Assembly (NCBI RefSeq): GCF_017916255.1
Contig: NZ_CP072827.1
Location: 4,675,501-4,739,500, forward strand
Reading direction: 5' to 3'
Length of the DNA stretch: 64,000 bases
Source: Streptomyces mobaraensis NBRC 13819 = DSM 40847
Lineage (GTDB): Bacteria > Actinomycetota > Actinomycetes > Streptomycetales > Streptomycetaceae
How positions within the stretch are numbered: the stretch's first letter is position 1; the number at the start of each line of letters is the position of its first letter. The notes beneath the pieces are model-generated. The model was given only the letters and a program-made list of their open reading frames with translations, was not told where the DNA came from and made no database searches. Below, one piece after another: positions 50,192-58,576 of the stretch. The translations under genes were made by a program, and so were the position numbers.

Positions 50192-51343
50192 ATGAGCGAC
50201 CAGCAGCAGCAATCCTTCGAGACCCTCGCCATCCACGCCGGGCAGGAGGCGGACCCGCTGACCGGGGCCGTCGTGCCGCCCATCTACCAAGTCTCGACCT
50301 ACAAGCAGGACGGCGTGGGGGGCCTGCGCGGCGGGTACGAGTACAGCCGGAGCGCCAACCCGACCCGTACCGCCCTGGAGGAGAACCTGGCGGCCCTGGA
50401 GGGCGGCGTCCGGGGCCTGGCCTTCGCCTCCGGCCTGGCCGCCGAGGACTGCCTGCTGCGCACGCTGCTGGCCCCCGGCGACCACGTCGTCATCCCGAAC
50501 GACGCCTACGGCGGAACGTTCCGGCTGTTCGCCAAGGTCGTCGGCCGCTGGGGCGTCGAGTGGTCCGTCGCCGACACCTCGGACCCCGCCGCCGTCCGCG
50601 CCGCGATCACCGACCGCACCAAGGCCGTCTGGGTCGAGACCCCCTCGAACCCGCTGCTCGGCATCACGGACATCGCCGCCGTCGCCCAGGTGGCGCACGA
50701 GGGCGGGGCGAAGCTGGTGGTGGACAACACCTTCGCCAGCCCCTACCTCCAGCAGCCGCTGGCGCTCGGCGCGGACGTCGTCGTGCACTCGACCACCAAG
50801 TACATGGGCGGCCACTCCGACGTCGTCGGCGGCGCCCTGATCACCTCCGACGCGGCGCTCGGCGACGAGCTCGCCTACCACCAGAACGCCATGGGCGCCG
50901 TCGCCGGCCCCTTCGACTCCTGGCTGACGCTGCGCGGCATCAAGACCCTCGCCGTCCGCATGGACCGGCACAGCGCCAACGCCGAGCGCGTGGCCGAGCT
51001 GCTGCTCTCGCACCCCAAGGTCACCCGGGTCTACTACCCGGGCCTGCCCGAGCACCCGCTGCACGAGGTCGCGGCCAAGCAGATGCGCGCCTTCGGCGGC
51101 ATGGTCTCGTTCCGCGTCGAGGGCGGCGAGGAGGCGGCGGTCGAGGTCTGCAACCGCGCCAAGCTGTTCACCCTCGGCGAGTCCCTCGGCGGCGTCGAGT
51201 CGCTGATCGAGCACCCGGGGCGGATGACCCACGCCTCCGTGGCCGGCTCGGCCCTGGAGGTTCCGGCGGACCTCGTCCGCCTGTCCGTGGGCATCGAGTC
51301 GGTGGACGACCTGCTGGCGGACATCAAGCAGGCGCTGGGCTGA
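50192..51343 (+). CDS. metB: Cystathionine gamma-synthase
   Basis: It encodes 383 residues. Family signatures: [43 protein letters not shown] and the PLP lysine Lys203 in [12 protein letters not shown]. It forms cystathionine from O-acyl-homoserine and cysteine in methionine synthesis; distinction from cystathionine gamma-lyase rests on neighbourhood and is not certain from sequence. It ends at repeat element copy D, whose hairpin probably terminates it. Confidence 0.9.
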   Translation: MSDQQQQSFETLAIHAGQEADPLTGAVVPPIYQVSTYKQDGVGGLRGGYEYSRSANPTRTALEENLAALEGGVRGLAFASGLAAEDCLLRTLLAPGDHVVIPNDAYGGTFRLFAKVVGRWGVEWSVADTSDPAAVRAAITDRTKAVWVETPSNPLLGITDIAAVAQVAHEGGAKLVVDNTFASPYLQQPLALGADVVVHSTTKYMGGHSDVVGGALITSDAALGDELAYHQNAMGAVAGPFDSWLTLRGIKTLAVRMDRHSANAERVAELLLSHPKVTRVYYPGLPEHPLHEVAAKQMRAFGGMVSFRVEGGEEAAVEVCNRAKLFTLGESLGGVESLIEHPGRMTHASVAGSALEVPADLVRLSVGIESVDDLLADIKQALG

Positions 51344-51350
51344 GCTTCGT

Positions 51351-51442
51351 CCAGCCCGTCCGGCGTTTGAGGACAGCGCGCGCAGCGCGCTTCGGGGGTC
51401 TGGGGGCTTGGCCCCCAGGAATCGGTGAAGGGGCGGGACTGG
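51351..51442 (+). repeat. Intergenic repeat element, copy D, with terminator hairpin
   Basis: It begins CCAGCCCGTCCGGCGTTTGA just after metB, has the GCGCGCGCAGCGCGC palindrome, then the perfect hairpin CTGGGGGC/GCCCCCAG (51,400-51,418) and the tail CGGTGAAGGGGCGGGA shared with copy B. Confidence 0.85.
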
Positions 51443-51531
51443 GGGCATCCCTCCGCCGGACACCCGGGCGCCGCACGGAAGATGACACCGGCGGCGCCCG
51501 CGCGGCGAGCGCAAGCACCGCGCGGGCGCCA

Positions 51532-52032
51532 TCAAGAAGCCGGCGGCACCTGCGGCAAGGAGCTGTGCACCTCGGACAGCGCGGAGTTGAAGCGCGTGAG
51601 CAACGTGCAGAACACCGCCCGCTCCTCCTCCGTCCACCCCTCCGTGCACAGCGCCATCAGCTGTCGGCGCGAAGCGCGGACCTCGTCCAGCCGCGCCTTG
51701 CCGCGCGGCGAGAGCTGGAGGACGACGGCCCGGCCGTCCTCGGGGTGCGAGGTGCGCTTGACCAGGCCGGTGTCGACGAGGGGCGCCACCTGGCGGGTGA
51801 CGGTCGACGAGTCGATGCCCATGCCCGCGGCGAGTGCCTTGACGCCCATCGGGCCTTCCTGGTCGAGGCGGTTGAGCAGCAGGTAGGCGGCGCGGTCCAT
51901 CGAGTTGTGGACCCGGCCGACGCCGCCGAGCCGGGTCTGTTCTGCGCGACGGGCGAAGACGGCAACCTGGTGCTGGAGAGTGTCGAGGACACCTGGTGCG
52001 AGGTCGGTCGTCATGTCCGGAGGGGTGGGCAT
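51532..52032 (-). CDS. MarR-family transcriptional regulator
   Basis: It encodes 166 residues. The winged helix is clear: MDRAAYLLLNRLDQEGPM, then VKALAAGMGIDSSTVTRQ and the wing TSHPEDGRAVVLQLS. MarR proteins respond to small phenolic or oxidising ligands. The start is ATG 52,032 or the in-frame ATG 52,014. It is divergent from ilvA across 176 bp. Confidence 0.88.
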   Translation of the reverse strand: MPTPPDMTTDLAPGVLDTLQHQVAVFARRAEQTRLGGVGRVHNSMDRAAYLLLNRLDQEGPMGVKALAAGMGIDSSTVTRQVAPLVDTGLVKRTSHPEDGRAVVLQLSPRGKARLDEVRASRRQLMALCTEGWTEEERAVFCTLLTRFNSALSEVHSSLPQVPPAS

Positions 52033-52208
52033 GGCTGGGGACTCACTTCGTGCGGCGGGCTGGAATTGCTCGGGAATGGGGGACAGAGTACGCGGCCGGA
52101 CGGGCGCGCGTGCCGTTGCCGGGCAAACCGGTCGGTTCGTATGCTCGCGGGATCCCGTTCGTTCGGATGGCGGCCCCACGGCGGGGCCCGGGCTGCGAGA
52201 CTGGCGGT

Positions 52209-53579
52209 ATGGCTGCACGAGTGGGCGGCGGTGACCGTCCGGCGCGCGTTCCGCCCGGTTCGCCCGGTCCGTCGGCGTCCTCGGTCCCGGCGCCCGGCCG
52301 TCCCGGCGGTCCCGGTACGAGCGGAGAGTCCCTTTCGGACTCCTCTCACCCCTCCGATCCCTCCGGCATCTCCGACCTTCCCGTCACGCTGGACGCCATC
52401 CGCCAGGCGCAGAAGACGCTGTCCGGCGTCGCCCGGGTCACCGCGCTGGAGGGCAGCCGGCACCTGTCCGGACTGATCGGTTCCCCGGTGCACCTCAAGT
52501 GCGAGAACCTCCAGCGGACCGGCTCGTTCAAGGTCCGCGGCGCGTACGTCCGGATCGCCGGCCTCTCGGTGGCGGAGCGCGCGGCCGGTGTGGTCGCGGC
52601 GAGCGCGGGCAACCACGCCCAGGGCGTGGCCCTCGCGGCGTCCCTGCTCGGGGTGCGGTCCACGGTGTTCATGCCGGAGGGCGCGCCGCTGCCGAAGGTC
52701 GTCGCCACCCGCGAGTACGGAGCCGAAGTGCGGTTGCGCGGACAGGTGGTGGACGACGCGCTGTGCGCCGCCCGCGAGCACGCGCGGCGCACGGGCGCGG
52801 TCCTCATCCACCCCTTCGACCACCCGGACGTCATCGCGGGCCAGGGGACCGTGGGGCTGGAGATCCTGGAGCAGTGCCCCGAGGTGCGCACCGTCGTGGT
52901 GGGCATGGGCGGCGGCGGGCTCGCGGCCGGGATCGCCGTGGCGCTCAAGGCGTTGCGGCCGGACGTGCGGGTCGTCGGCGTCCAGGCGGCGGACGCGGCG
53001 GCCTACCCGCGGTCGCTGGCCGCCGGCCGTCCGGTGGCCGTGGAGGCACCGGCCACGATGGCCGACGGCATCAAGGTCGCGCGGCCCGGCGACGTACCGT
53101 TCCGGATCGTCCGGCGGCTGGTGGACGAGGTCCGCACCGTCTCCGAGGACCAGTTGGCGAGCGCGCTGCTGCTCTGCCTGGAGCGGGCGAAGCTGCTGGT
53201 GGAGCCGGCCGGGGCGAGTCCGGTGGCCGCGCTGCTGGCCGCTCCGCACGCGTTCGAGGGGCCCGTCGTCGCGGTGCTGTCCGGCGGGAACGTCGATCCC
53301 CTGCTGCTCCAGGGCGTCCTGCGGCACGGCATGGCAGCCGCCGGTCGCTACCTCTCGCTGCGGCTGCGGCTCACCGACCGGCCGGGGGCGCTCGCCGCCC
53401 TGCTGGAGGTGCTGTGCGCGGCGGACGTCAACATCCTCGACATCGGTCACGTCCGCACCGATCCCCGGCTGCGGCTGACGGAGGCGGAGGTCGAACTGCA
53501 TCTGGAGACGAAGGGGCACGAGCACTGCGCCGCCGTGCGCACGATGCTGCGGGAGGCGGGCTATCCGGTGCTGTCCTGA
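52209..53579 (+). CDS. ilvA: Threonine ammonia-lyase with C-terminal ACT-like domain
   Basis: It encodes 456 residues. The PLP lysine is in GSFKVRGAY, the glycine-rich phosphate site is SAGNHAQGVALAA, and the C-terminal regulatory domain is LTDRPGALAALLEVLCAADVN. The enzyme deaminates threonine to 2-oxobutanoate (isoleucine path or threonine catabolism). The first 55 residues are Pro/Ser/Gly-rich and not part of the fold; a leaderless start at ATG 52,209 seems likely. Confidence 0.92.
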   Translation: MAARVGGGDRPARVPPGSPGPSASSVPAPGRPGGPGTSGESLSDSSHPSDPSGISDLPVTLDAIRQAQKTLSGVARVTALEGSRHLSGLIGSPVHLKCENLQRTGSFKVRGAYVRIAGLSVAERAAGVVAASAGNHAQGVALAASLLGVRSTVFMPEGAPLPKVVATREYGAEVRLRGQVVDDALCAAREHARRTGAVLIHPFDHPDVIAGQGTVGLEILEQCPEVRTVVVGMGGGGLAAGIAVALKALRPDVRVVGVQAADAAAYPRSLAAGRPVAVEAPATMADGIKVARPGDVPFRIVRRLVDEVRTVSEDQLASALLLCLERAKLLVEPAGASPVAALLAAPHAFEGPVVAVLSGGNVDPLLLQGVLRHGMAAAGRYLSLRLRLTDRPGALAALLEVLCAADVNILDIGHVRTDPRLRLTEAEVELHLETKGHEHCAAVRTMLREAGYPVLS

Positions 53580-53735
53580 GCGGCTCCGGCTGCCCCGCCA
53601 CACTCGGCGCGCTCGGGAATATCCGGAATTTCCGTTCACAGAGCGAAATGCGACCTGTGACCGTAAAATCCTTTACTACGTCCCTGCGTCCCTCTGTCTC
53701 CGGTCCCACATCAACCTCTCAAGACCCATGCGTCC

Positions 53736-53799
53736 GTATGACGCGACCGATTCGACCGATCTGCTGTATGACGTCACCGATCCGTATGACGCCACCGAA
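53736..53799 (+). promoter_or_regulatory. Three direct repeats upstream of the ABC transporter genes
   Basis: GTATGACG[CT][GC]ACCGA-type units occur at 53,736, 53,766 and 53,784, ending 14 bp before the start of drrA-like. About 60 bp further upstream, GTAAA/TTTAC (53,663-53,676) is a short inverted repeat. These may be operator sites for an unlinked regulator. Confidence 0.45.
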
Positions 53800-53813
53800 C
53801 GGGGAGAAGCTCC

Positions 53814-54857
53814 ATGCCGGGAGCGATTCACGCCGAGGGTCTGGTCAAGACGTTCGGCGAGGTAAGGGCTCTGGACGGCGTCGACCTCGACGTCCCGGAG
53901 GGGACGGTCCTGGGGCTGCTCGGGCCCAACGGCGCCGGGAAGACCACAGCCGTACGCGTTCTGACGACCCTCGTCCAACCCGACCGCGGCACGGCCTCGG
54001 TGGCGGGCGTCGACGTGCTGCGGCGGCCCGACGAGGTCCGCCGCAGCATCGGCCTGTCCGGCCAGTTCGCCGCCGTCGACGAGTACCTGACCGGCCGTGA
54101 GAACCTGCGGATGGTCGGCAGGCTCTACCAGTTGAGCGGACGCGAGGCCAAACGCCGGGCCGGCGAACTCCTGGACCGCTTCCACCTCGCCGACGCCGCC
54201 GACCGCCCCGCCAAGACGTACTCCGGCGGGATGCGCCGCCGCCTCGACCTGGCGGCGGCCCTGGTCGTCAGGCCGCCCGTGATGTTCATGGACGAACCGA
54301 CGACCGGCCTCGACCCCCGCAACCGGCAGCAGTTGTGGGAGGTCATCCAGGAACTGGTCGCCGGCGGAACGACGTTGCTGCTCACCACGCAGTACCTGGA
54401 GGAGGCCGACCACCTCGCGCACGACATCGCCGTCGTCGACCACGGCCGGGTGATCGCGCGCGGCACGTCCGACCAGCTCAAGGCCCGGACCGGCGGGGAG
54501 CGCGTGGAGGTCGTCGTGCACCGGCCCGAGCACATCCCCGTCGCCGACGCCGTCCTGAGGGGCTTCGGCGACGGCGGCTCCGCCGTCGAACCGCACACGC
54601 GGCGGATCACGGTCCCGGTCTCCGGCGGCGCCCGGTTACTCGCCGAGATCATCCGCGAACTCGACGCCCGGGACGTCGGCATCGACGACATCGGGCTGCG
54701 CCGTCCCACTCTGGACGACGTGTTCATCTCGCTGACCGGACACGCCGCGGAGGGCGCGGGCGAGCCGGACGGGCGGTCGGAACAGCAGCGGGAACGGCAA
54801 CAAGGGCGTCAACCAGGACGCCGACAGGGGCGCCCACAAGGAGGGGACTCGCCATGA
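53814..54857 (+). CDS. DrrA-type ABC exporter ATP-binding protein, TTA codon present
   Basis: It encodes 347 residues. Walker A GPNGAGKTT (37-45), signature YSGGMRRRLDL (136-146), Walker B VMFMDEPTTGLDP (156-168) and the DUF4162-like C-terminus mark the daunorubicin-resistance (DrrA) family. It powers the membrane subunit encoded next. Codon 275 is TTA, so expression should require bldA. The last 30 residues are Gln/Arg-rich. The stop overlaps the drrB-like start (ATGA). Confidence 0.92.
   Translation: MPGAIHAEGLVKTFGEVRALDGVDLDVPEGTVLGLLGPNGAGKTTAVRVLTTLVQPDRGTASVAGVDVLRRPDEVRRSIGLSGQFAAVDEYLTGRENLRMVGRLYQLSGREAKRRAGELLDRFHLADAADRPAKTYSGGMRRRLDLAAALVVRPPVMFMDEPTTGLDPRNRQQLWEVIQELVAGGTTLLLTTQYLEEADHLAHDIAVVDHGRVIARGTSDQLKARTGGERVEVVVHRPEHIPVADAVLRGFGDGGSAVEPHTRRITVPVSGGARLLAEIIRELDARDVGIDDIGLRRPTLDDVFISLTGHAAEGAGEPDGRSEQQRERQQGRQPGRRQGRPQGGDSP
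54636..54638 (+). other. TTA leucine codon
   Basis: The only TTA found in the ABC transporter gene; in Streptomyces such codons are read only by the bldA tRNA and link expression to development. Confidence 0.9.
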
Positions 54858-55711
54858 CCGCCGTCGATCGCGCCGCGCCCAGGGGGGCGGCGGCCGGGCG
54901 GGGCCGCGTCGGCCGGTCCGTCCACGACTCCCTGGTCGTCGCCCAGCGGAACCTCATCCGCATGATCCGCATCCCCGAGGTGGTCGTCTTCGGACTGGTC
55001 CAGCCGATCATGTTCGTGGTGCTGTTCAGCTACGTCTTCGGCGGATCGATCGCGGTCGGCGGCAGCACGGAGCCGTCGCTCTACCGCGAGTTCCTCATGG
55101 CGGGCATCTTCGCCCAGACGGTCACCTTCGCCACCGCGGGGGCGGGGGCGGGGATCGCCGACGACATGCACAAGGGCCTCATCGACCGCTTCCGTTCCCT
55201 GCCGATGGCCCGGGGCGCCGTCCTGACCGGGCGCACGCTCGCGGACCTCGTGCAGACCGCGCTGACGCTGGTGGTGCTGGCGATCGTCGCCGCCATCGTG
55301 GGCTGGCGGATCCACGAAGGCGTGCCGAAGGCGCTGGCGGGCTTCGCCCTGCTGCTCCTGCTGGGGTACGCGTTCTCGTGGATCGGCGCGCTGATCGGGC
55401 TCTCCGTGCGGACGCCGGAGGCGGCCACCTCGGGCGGGCTCATCTGGCTGTTCCCGCTGACGTTCATCTCGAACGCGTTCGTGCCGGCCGACAACATGCC
55501 GACCGTCCTGCGGGTGATCGCCGAGTGGAACCCCTTCAGCGCCACCGTCCAGGCGGCCCGGGAGCTCTTCGGCAACCTGCCGCCCGGCTACCCGGTGCCC
55601 GCGGCCTGGCCTATGCAGCACCCGGTGTGGGCGTCGCTGATCTGGTCGGCCCTGATCATCCTGGTGTTCCGGTGGCTGGCGGTACGGAAGTACCGGTCCG
55701 CCACTCGGTGA
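54854..55711 (+). CDS. DrrB-type ABC-2 permease
   Basis: It encodes 285 residues with six hydrophobic segments (starting QPIMFVVLFSYVFGGSI and ending WASLIWSALIILVFRW). The EYLMAGIF-like EFLMAGIFAQTVTF and SNAFVPADNMP motifs are typical of DrrB. With the upstream ATPase it should export a hydrophobic drug or lipid. It is translationally coupled to the ATPase by a 4-nt overlap. Confidence 0.92.
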   Translation: MTAVDRAAPRGAAAGRGRVGRSVHDSLVVAQRNLIRMIRIPEVVVFGLVQPIMFVVLFSYVFGGSIAVGGSTEPSLYREFLMAGIFAQTVTFATAGAGAGIADDMHKGLIDRFRSLPMARGAVLTGRTLADLVQTALTLVVLAIVAAIVGWRIHEGVPKALAGFALLLLLGYAFSWIGALIGLSVRTPEAATSGGLIWLFPLTFISNAFVPADNMPTVLRVIAEWNPFSATVQAARELFGNLPPGYPVPAAWPMQHPVWASLIWSALIILVFRWLAVRKYRSATR

Positions 55712-55805
55712 GGGCGGGGGTGCGACCACCGGGTGCGGGACGGGCGTGGTGGGGCCGTCCCGCCGCGGCCTGCCCCGCCCTGCCCGACCCTGCCCAGGCA
55801 AAGCT

Positions 55806-55840
55806 CCGGCCCTGGACCGTCGTGGGCGGTCCGGGGCCGG
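55806..55840. terminator. Hairpin between convergent drrB-like and greA genes
   Basis: A 14-bp stem with one mismatch (CCGGCCCTGGACCG against CGGTCCGGGGCCGG) and a 7-nt loop. Confidence 0.6.
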
Positions 55841-55909
55841 GAAGCGGGGTACTGCGGCGCGCCTCGTGACGCGCCTCCGGGCGTGCCTGCGCGGCGCGCC
55901 TCGAGGGGC

Positions 55910-56407
55910 TCAGCCCTGGTACGGCGTGGCATCCATGATGCGGACCTTCGCCTTGCGGCCGTTCGGCAGCTCGTACTCGGCGTCCTCGCCGACCTTCTTG
56001 CCGTTGACGCCGGTGCCCAGCGGGGACTGGGGGGAGTACGTCTCGATGTCGGAGCTCGCGTACTCGCGGGAGGCGAGCAGGAAGGTCAGGGTGTCGTCCG
56101 GGTCGCCGTCGAAGGCGATGGTGACGACCATGCCGGGGGCGACCACGCCGGTGGCGGCCGGGGCCTCGCCGACCTTCGCGTGCTCGAGCAGCTGCGTCAG
56201 CTGGCGCACACGGAGCTCCTGCTTGCCCTGCTCCTCCTTGGCCGCGTGGTACCCGCCGTTCTCTCGCAGGTCACCTTCCTCGCGCGCCGCGGCGATCTTG
56301 GCCGCGATCTCGGTGCGAGCGGGACCAGACAGGTACTCCAGCTCGGCCTTGAGCTGGTCGTACGCCTCCTGAGTCAGCCAGGTGACGCTGTCGCTGGTCT
56401 GGGTCAC
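55910..56407 (-). CDS. greA: Transcription elongation factor GreA
   Basis: It encodes 165 residues. The coiled-coil N-terminus (LTQEAYDQLKAELEYL, then AREEGDLRENGGYHAAKEEQ) carries the acidic tip that reaches the RNA polymerase active site; the C-terminal FKBP-like domain ends SPLGTGVNGKKVGEDAEYEL. It rescues backtracked RNA polymerase by stimulating transcript cleavage. GTG 56,407 follows GAGGAG. Confidence 0.96.
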   Translation of the reverse strand: MTQTSDSVTWLTQEAYDQLKAELEYLSGPARTEIAAKIAAAREEGDLRENGGYHAAKEEQGKQELRVRQLTQLLEHAKVGEAPAATGVVAPGMVVTIAFDGDPDDTLTFLLASREYASSDIETYSPQSPLGTGVNGKKVGEDAEYELPNGRKAKVRIMDATPYQG

Positions 56408-56715
56408 AGGTGCTCCTCGTCGGTGCTGGGAAAAACTTCGGGGTCACGGATACAAATGAACGCCCTACTCAGAAGGGTGCACCTCCAAAGGCGGGCGAAA
56501 CCACGAGCCTAACAATTACGTCCGGAATGGGGGAAGAAGTCGCGGGACGAAATCCCGCAAGGATCGCGTCGCCGCTGGTCAGCGAGGTGATCGGCGGACC
56601 TTCCCGGCTGCGGCGCCGCTCGCACGTCCGTTCGCCGCTCGACGTTCGACACTCGCCGTTCGCCGTTCGCCGCTCGTCGTTCGCCGTTCGTCTCGGTCGT
56701 CGGTCGTCCGCGCCG
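56408..56715. repeat. Intergenic region with 9-bp CGTTCGCCG repeats
   Basis: The gap between greA and the DUF4307 gene contains several units of CGTTCGCCG and variants (56,628-56,712), near the 3' end of the DUF4307 gene. The rest holds the greA promoter region. No coding sequence seen. Confidence 0.6.
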
Positions 56716-57126
56716 TCAGCCGCGGTCGGTGGTCCGGCAGCCTTCCAGCTCGGTGATGCGGGCGGGAGCGGTGGTTCGGAGGGTGACGAACTCGGTGAAG
56801 TGCGTCTCACGGCGGTCGAGGGAGACGTCCTTGCGGGCGACCTCGGACCCGTCCTCGCCGAGCGAGCGGAGGGTGCACACGCCGCTGTCGTTCTTCTCCT
56901 TGCGGACCTCGATGACCGCCTGCACCGACGTGTCGGAGACCTTCTTCGACCGGATGAGCTGGCCGCTGACATCCGATTTGGTGACATAGTGCACACCGGC
57001 CCACGCGACGAACGCGAGCAGCACCGCGAACAGCGCCCCACCGACGATCTTCAGCTTGCGGTTCGCGCGCTCGTCCGCCGAGCGGCCGTAACGCCCCTCG
57101 GGCAGGGCCTCGCGCTGCGCAGCCAT
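56716..57126 (-). CDS. DUF4307 membrane protein
   Basis: It encodes 136 residues. A basic N-terminal segment, one transmembrane helix (IVGGALFAVLLAFVAWAGVH) and an extracytoplasmic domain with two cysteines (GVCTLR and EGCRTTD) define the actinobacterial DUF4307 family. ATG 57,126 is preferred because GGGAGG lies 8 nt upstream. It is divergent from mca, a conserved pairing in Streptomyces. Confidence 0.85.
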   Translation of the reverse strand: MAAQREALPEGRYGRSADERANRKLKIVGGALFAVLLAFVAWAGVHYVTKSDVSGQLIRSKKVSDTSVQAVIEVRKEKNDSGVCTLRSLGEDGSEVARKDVSLDRRETHFTEFVTLRTTAPARITELEGCRTTDRG

Positions 57127-57159
57127 GATCATCGCCTCCCGACGCCGATTTGTGAACGC

Positions 57160-57185
57160 GGAATGAAACGGCTCCCGCTTCGGTC
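57160..57185 (+). promoter_or_regulatory. SigR-type promoter of mca
   Basis: GGAAT (57,160-57,164) and GTC (57,183-57,185) are separated by exactly 18 nt, one base off the SigR consensus GGAAT-N18-GTT. It lies 44 bp before the mca start, and mca is a known member of the SigR thiol-stress regulon in Streptomyces. Confidence 0.65.
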
Positions 57186-57229
57186 ACTATAGGAGGCGTC
57201 TGCCGAGACGAGTGACTGAGGATCGAGCC

Positions 57230-58099
57230 TTGACTGAGCAGCTGCGAATGATGGCCGTTCACGCCCACCCCGACGATGAGTCGAGCAAGGGCGCGGCCAC
57301 GATGGCCAAGTACGTGTCCGAGGGGGTGGACGTGCTGGTCGCCACCTGCACGGGTGGGGAGCGCGGTTCCATCCTCAACCCCAAGCTCCAGGGGGACCCC
57401 TACATCGAGGAGCACATCCACGAGGTCCGGGCCAAGGAGATGGCCGAGGCCCGGGACATCCTGGGCGTCAAGCAGGAATGGCTGGGCTATGTGGACTCCG
57501 GCCTCCCCGAGGGCGACCCGCTGCCCCCGCTGCCCGAAGGCTGCTTCGCGCTCCAGGACGTCGACGAGGCGGCCGGGACGCTGGTCAAGCTGATTCGCGA
57601 GTTCAAGCCGCACGTGATCACCACGTACGACGAGAACGGTGGCTACCCGCACCCCGACCACATCATGACCCACAAGATCTCGATGGTGGCCTTCGAGGCG
57701 GCCGGCGACCCCTCGCGCTACCCCGAGGCCGGCGAGCCCTGGCAGCCGCTGAAGCTCTACTACAACCAGGGCTTCAACCGGCCGCGCACCCAGGCGCTGC
57801 ACGACGCGCTGCTGGAGCGCGGCATGGAGTCGCCCTACGGCGAGTGGCTGGAGCGCTGGGATTCGATGGGCCGGGAGCGCAACCTCACGACCTTCGTCCC
57901 CTGCGGCGACTTCTTCGAGATCCGTGACAAGGCGCTGATCGCCCACGCCACGCAGATCGACCCGGACGGCGGCTGGTTCAAGGTGCCGCTGGACCTCCAG
58001 CGCGAGGTGTGGCCCACCGAGGAGTACGAACTCGCCAAGTCGCTCGTCGGCACGTCCCTCCCCGAGGACGACCTCTTCGCGGGCATCCGCAACAATTGA
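57230..58099 (+). CDS. mca: Mycothiol S-conjugate amidase
   Basis: It encodes 289 residues. The zinc site is in HAHPDDES (11-18) and the later GGYPHPDH. It cleaves mycothiol S-conjugates of electrophiles, releasing a mercapturate for export and recycling the rest of mycothiol. The TTG start at 57,230 fits GAGG 8 nt upstream and the usual MTEQLR N-terminus; an upstream in-frame GTG at 57,212 is less likely. A SigR-type promoter precedes it. Confidence 0.94.
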   Translation: MTEQLRMMAVHAHPDDESSKGAATMAKYVSEGVDVLVATCTGGERGSILNPKLQGDPYIEEHIHEVRAKEMAEARDILGVKQEWLGYVDSGLPEGDPLPPLPEGCFALQDVDEAAGTLVKLIREFKPHVITTYDENGGYPHPDHIMTHKISMVAFEAAGDPSRYPEAGEPWQPLKLYYNQGFNRPRTQALHDALLERGMESPYGEWLERWDSMGRERNLTTFVPCGDFFEIRDKALIAHATQIDPDGGWFKVPLDLQREVWPTEEYELAKSLVGTSLPEDDLFAGIRNN

Positions 58100-58103
58100 G
58101 TCC

Positions 58104-58391
58104 ATGATGAGCGCGACTGCCTCCTTCGCCGCCACCCACTTGGTGCCGCTCGCCGCCGCCGGGGACGACCTCGACAAGAGCAAGGTCACCCCCGGTGTCC
58201 TGGGCTTCATCGTCTTCGCCGTCATCGGTGCCGCCGTGTGGCTGCTGATGAAGAGCATGACGAAGCACATGAAGCGGGTGTCCTTCGAGGAGGCGCCGGA
58301 GGGCGCCGCCCCGGCGCCCGCCGCCGTGTCCGCCACCACCAACGCCGCTGACGGCGCGGCACCGGCGGCGGACGGCAAGCCCTCCGCCTGA
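58104..58391 (+). CDS. Small membrane protein downstream of mca
   Basis: It encodes 95 residues: a short N-terminal part, one transmembrane helix (PGVLGFIVFAVIGAAVWLLM) and a charged, Ala/Pro-rich cytoplasmic tail. It starts 4 bp after the mca stop, so the two are co-transcribed and the gene should share SigR control. Similar small proteins accompany mca in other Streptomyces; the function is not known. Confidence 0.8.
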   Translation: MMSATASFAATHLVPLAAAGDDLDKSKVTPGVLGFIVFAVIGAAVWLLMKSMTKHMKRVSFEEAPEGAAPAPAAVSATTNAADGAAPAADGKPSA

Positions 58392-58576
58392 TCCACGGCG
58401 GGACCCACTGCGGGTCCACGTCGGGACCGAACCGCGCGGCCGCCCGTCGCGCGGGCCTCCGGACGCTCCGGACCCGCACGGCAGGCCGACGCCGACGCGG
58501 TGGCGAACCCTTGCCGCCGCGGCTGCGCGGTCTCGCGGGCAGCACCAGCCCGACGCGCCGTCGCGCCCGCCCGCCG

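Noticed and set aside
53608..53650. SigR promoter from GGAAT copies near 53,613-53,625
   Set aside because: Neither GGAAT is followed by GTT or GTC at 18 nt.
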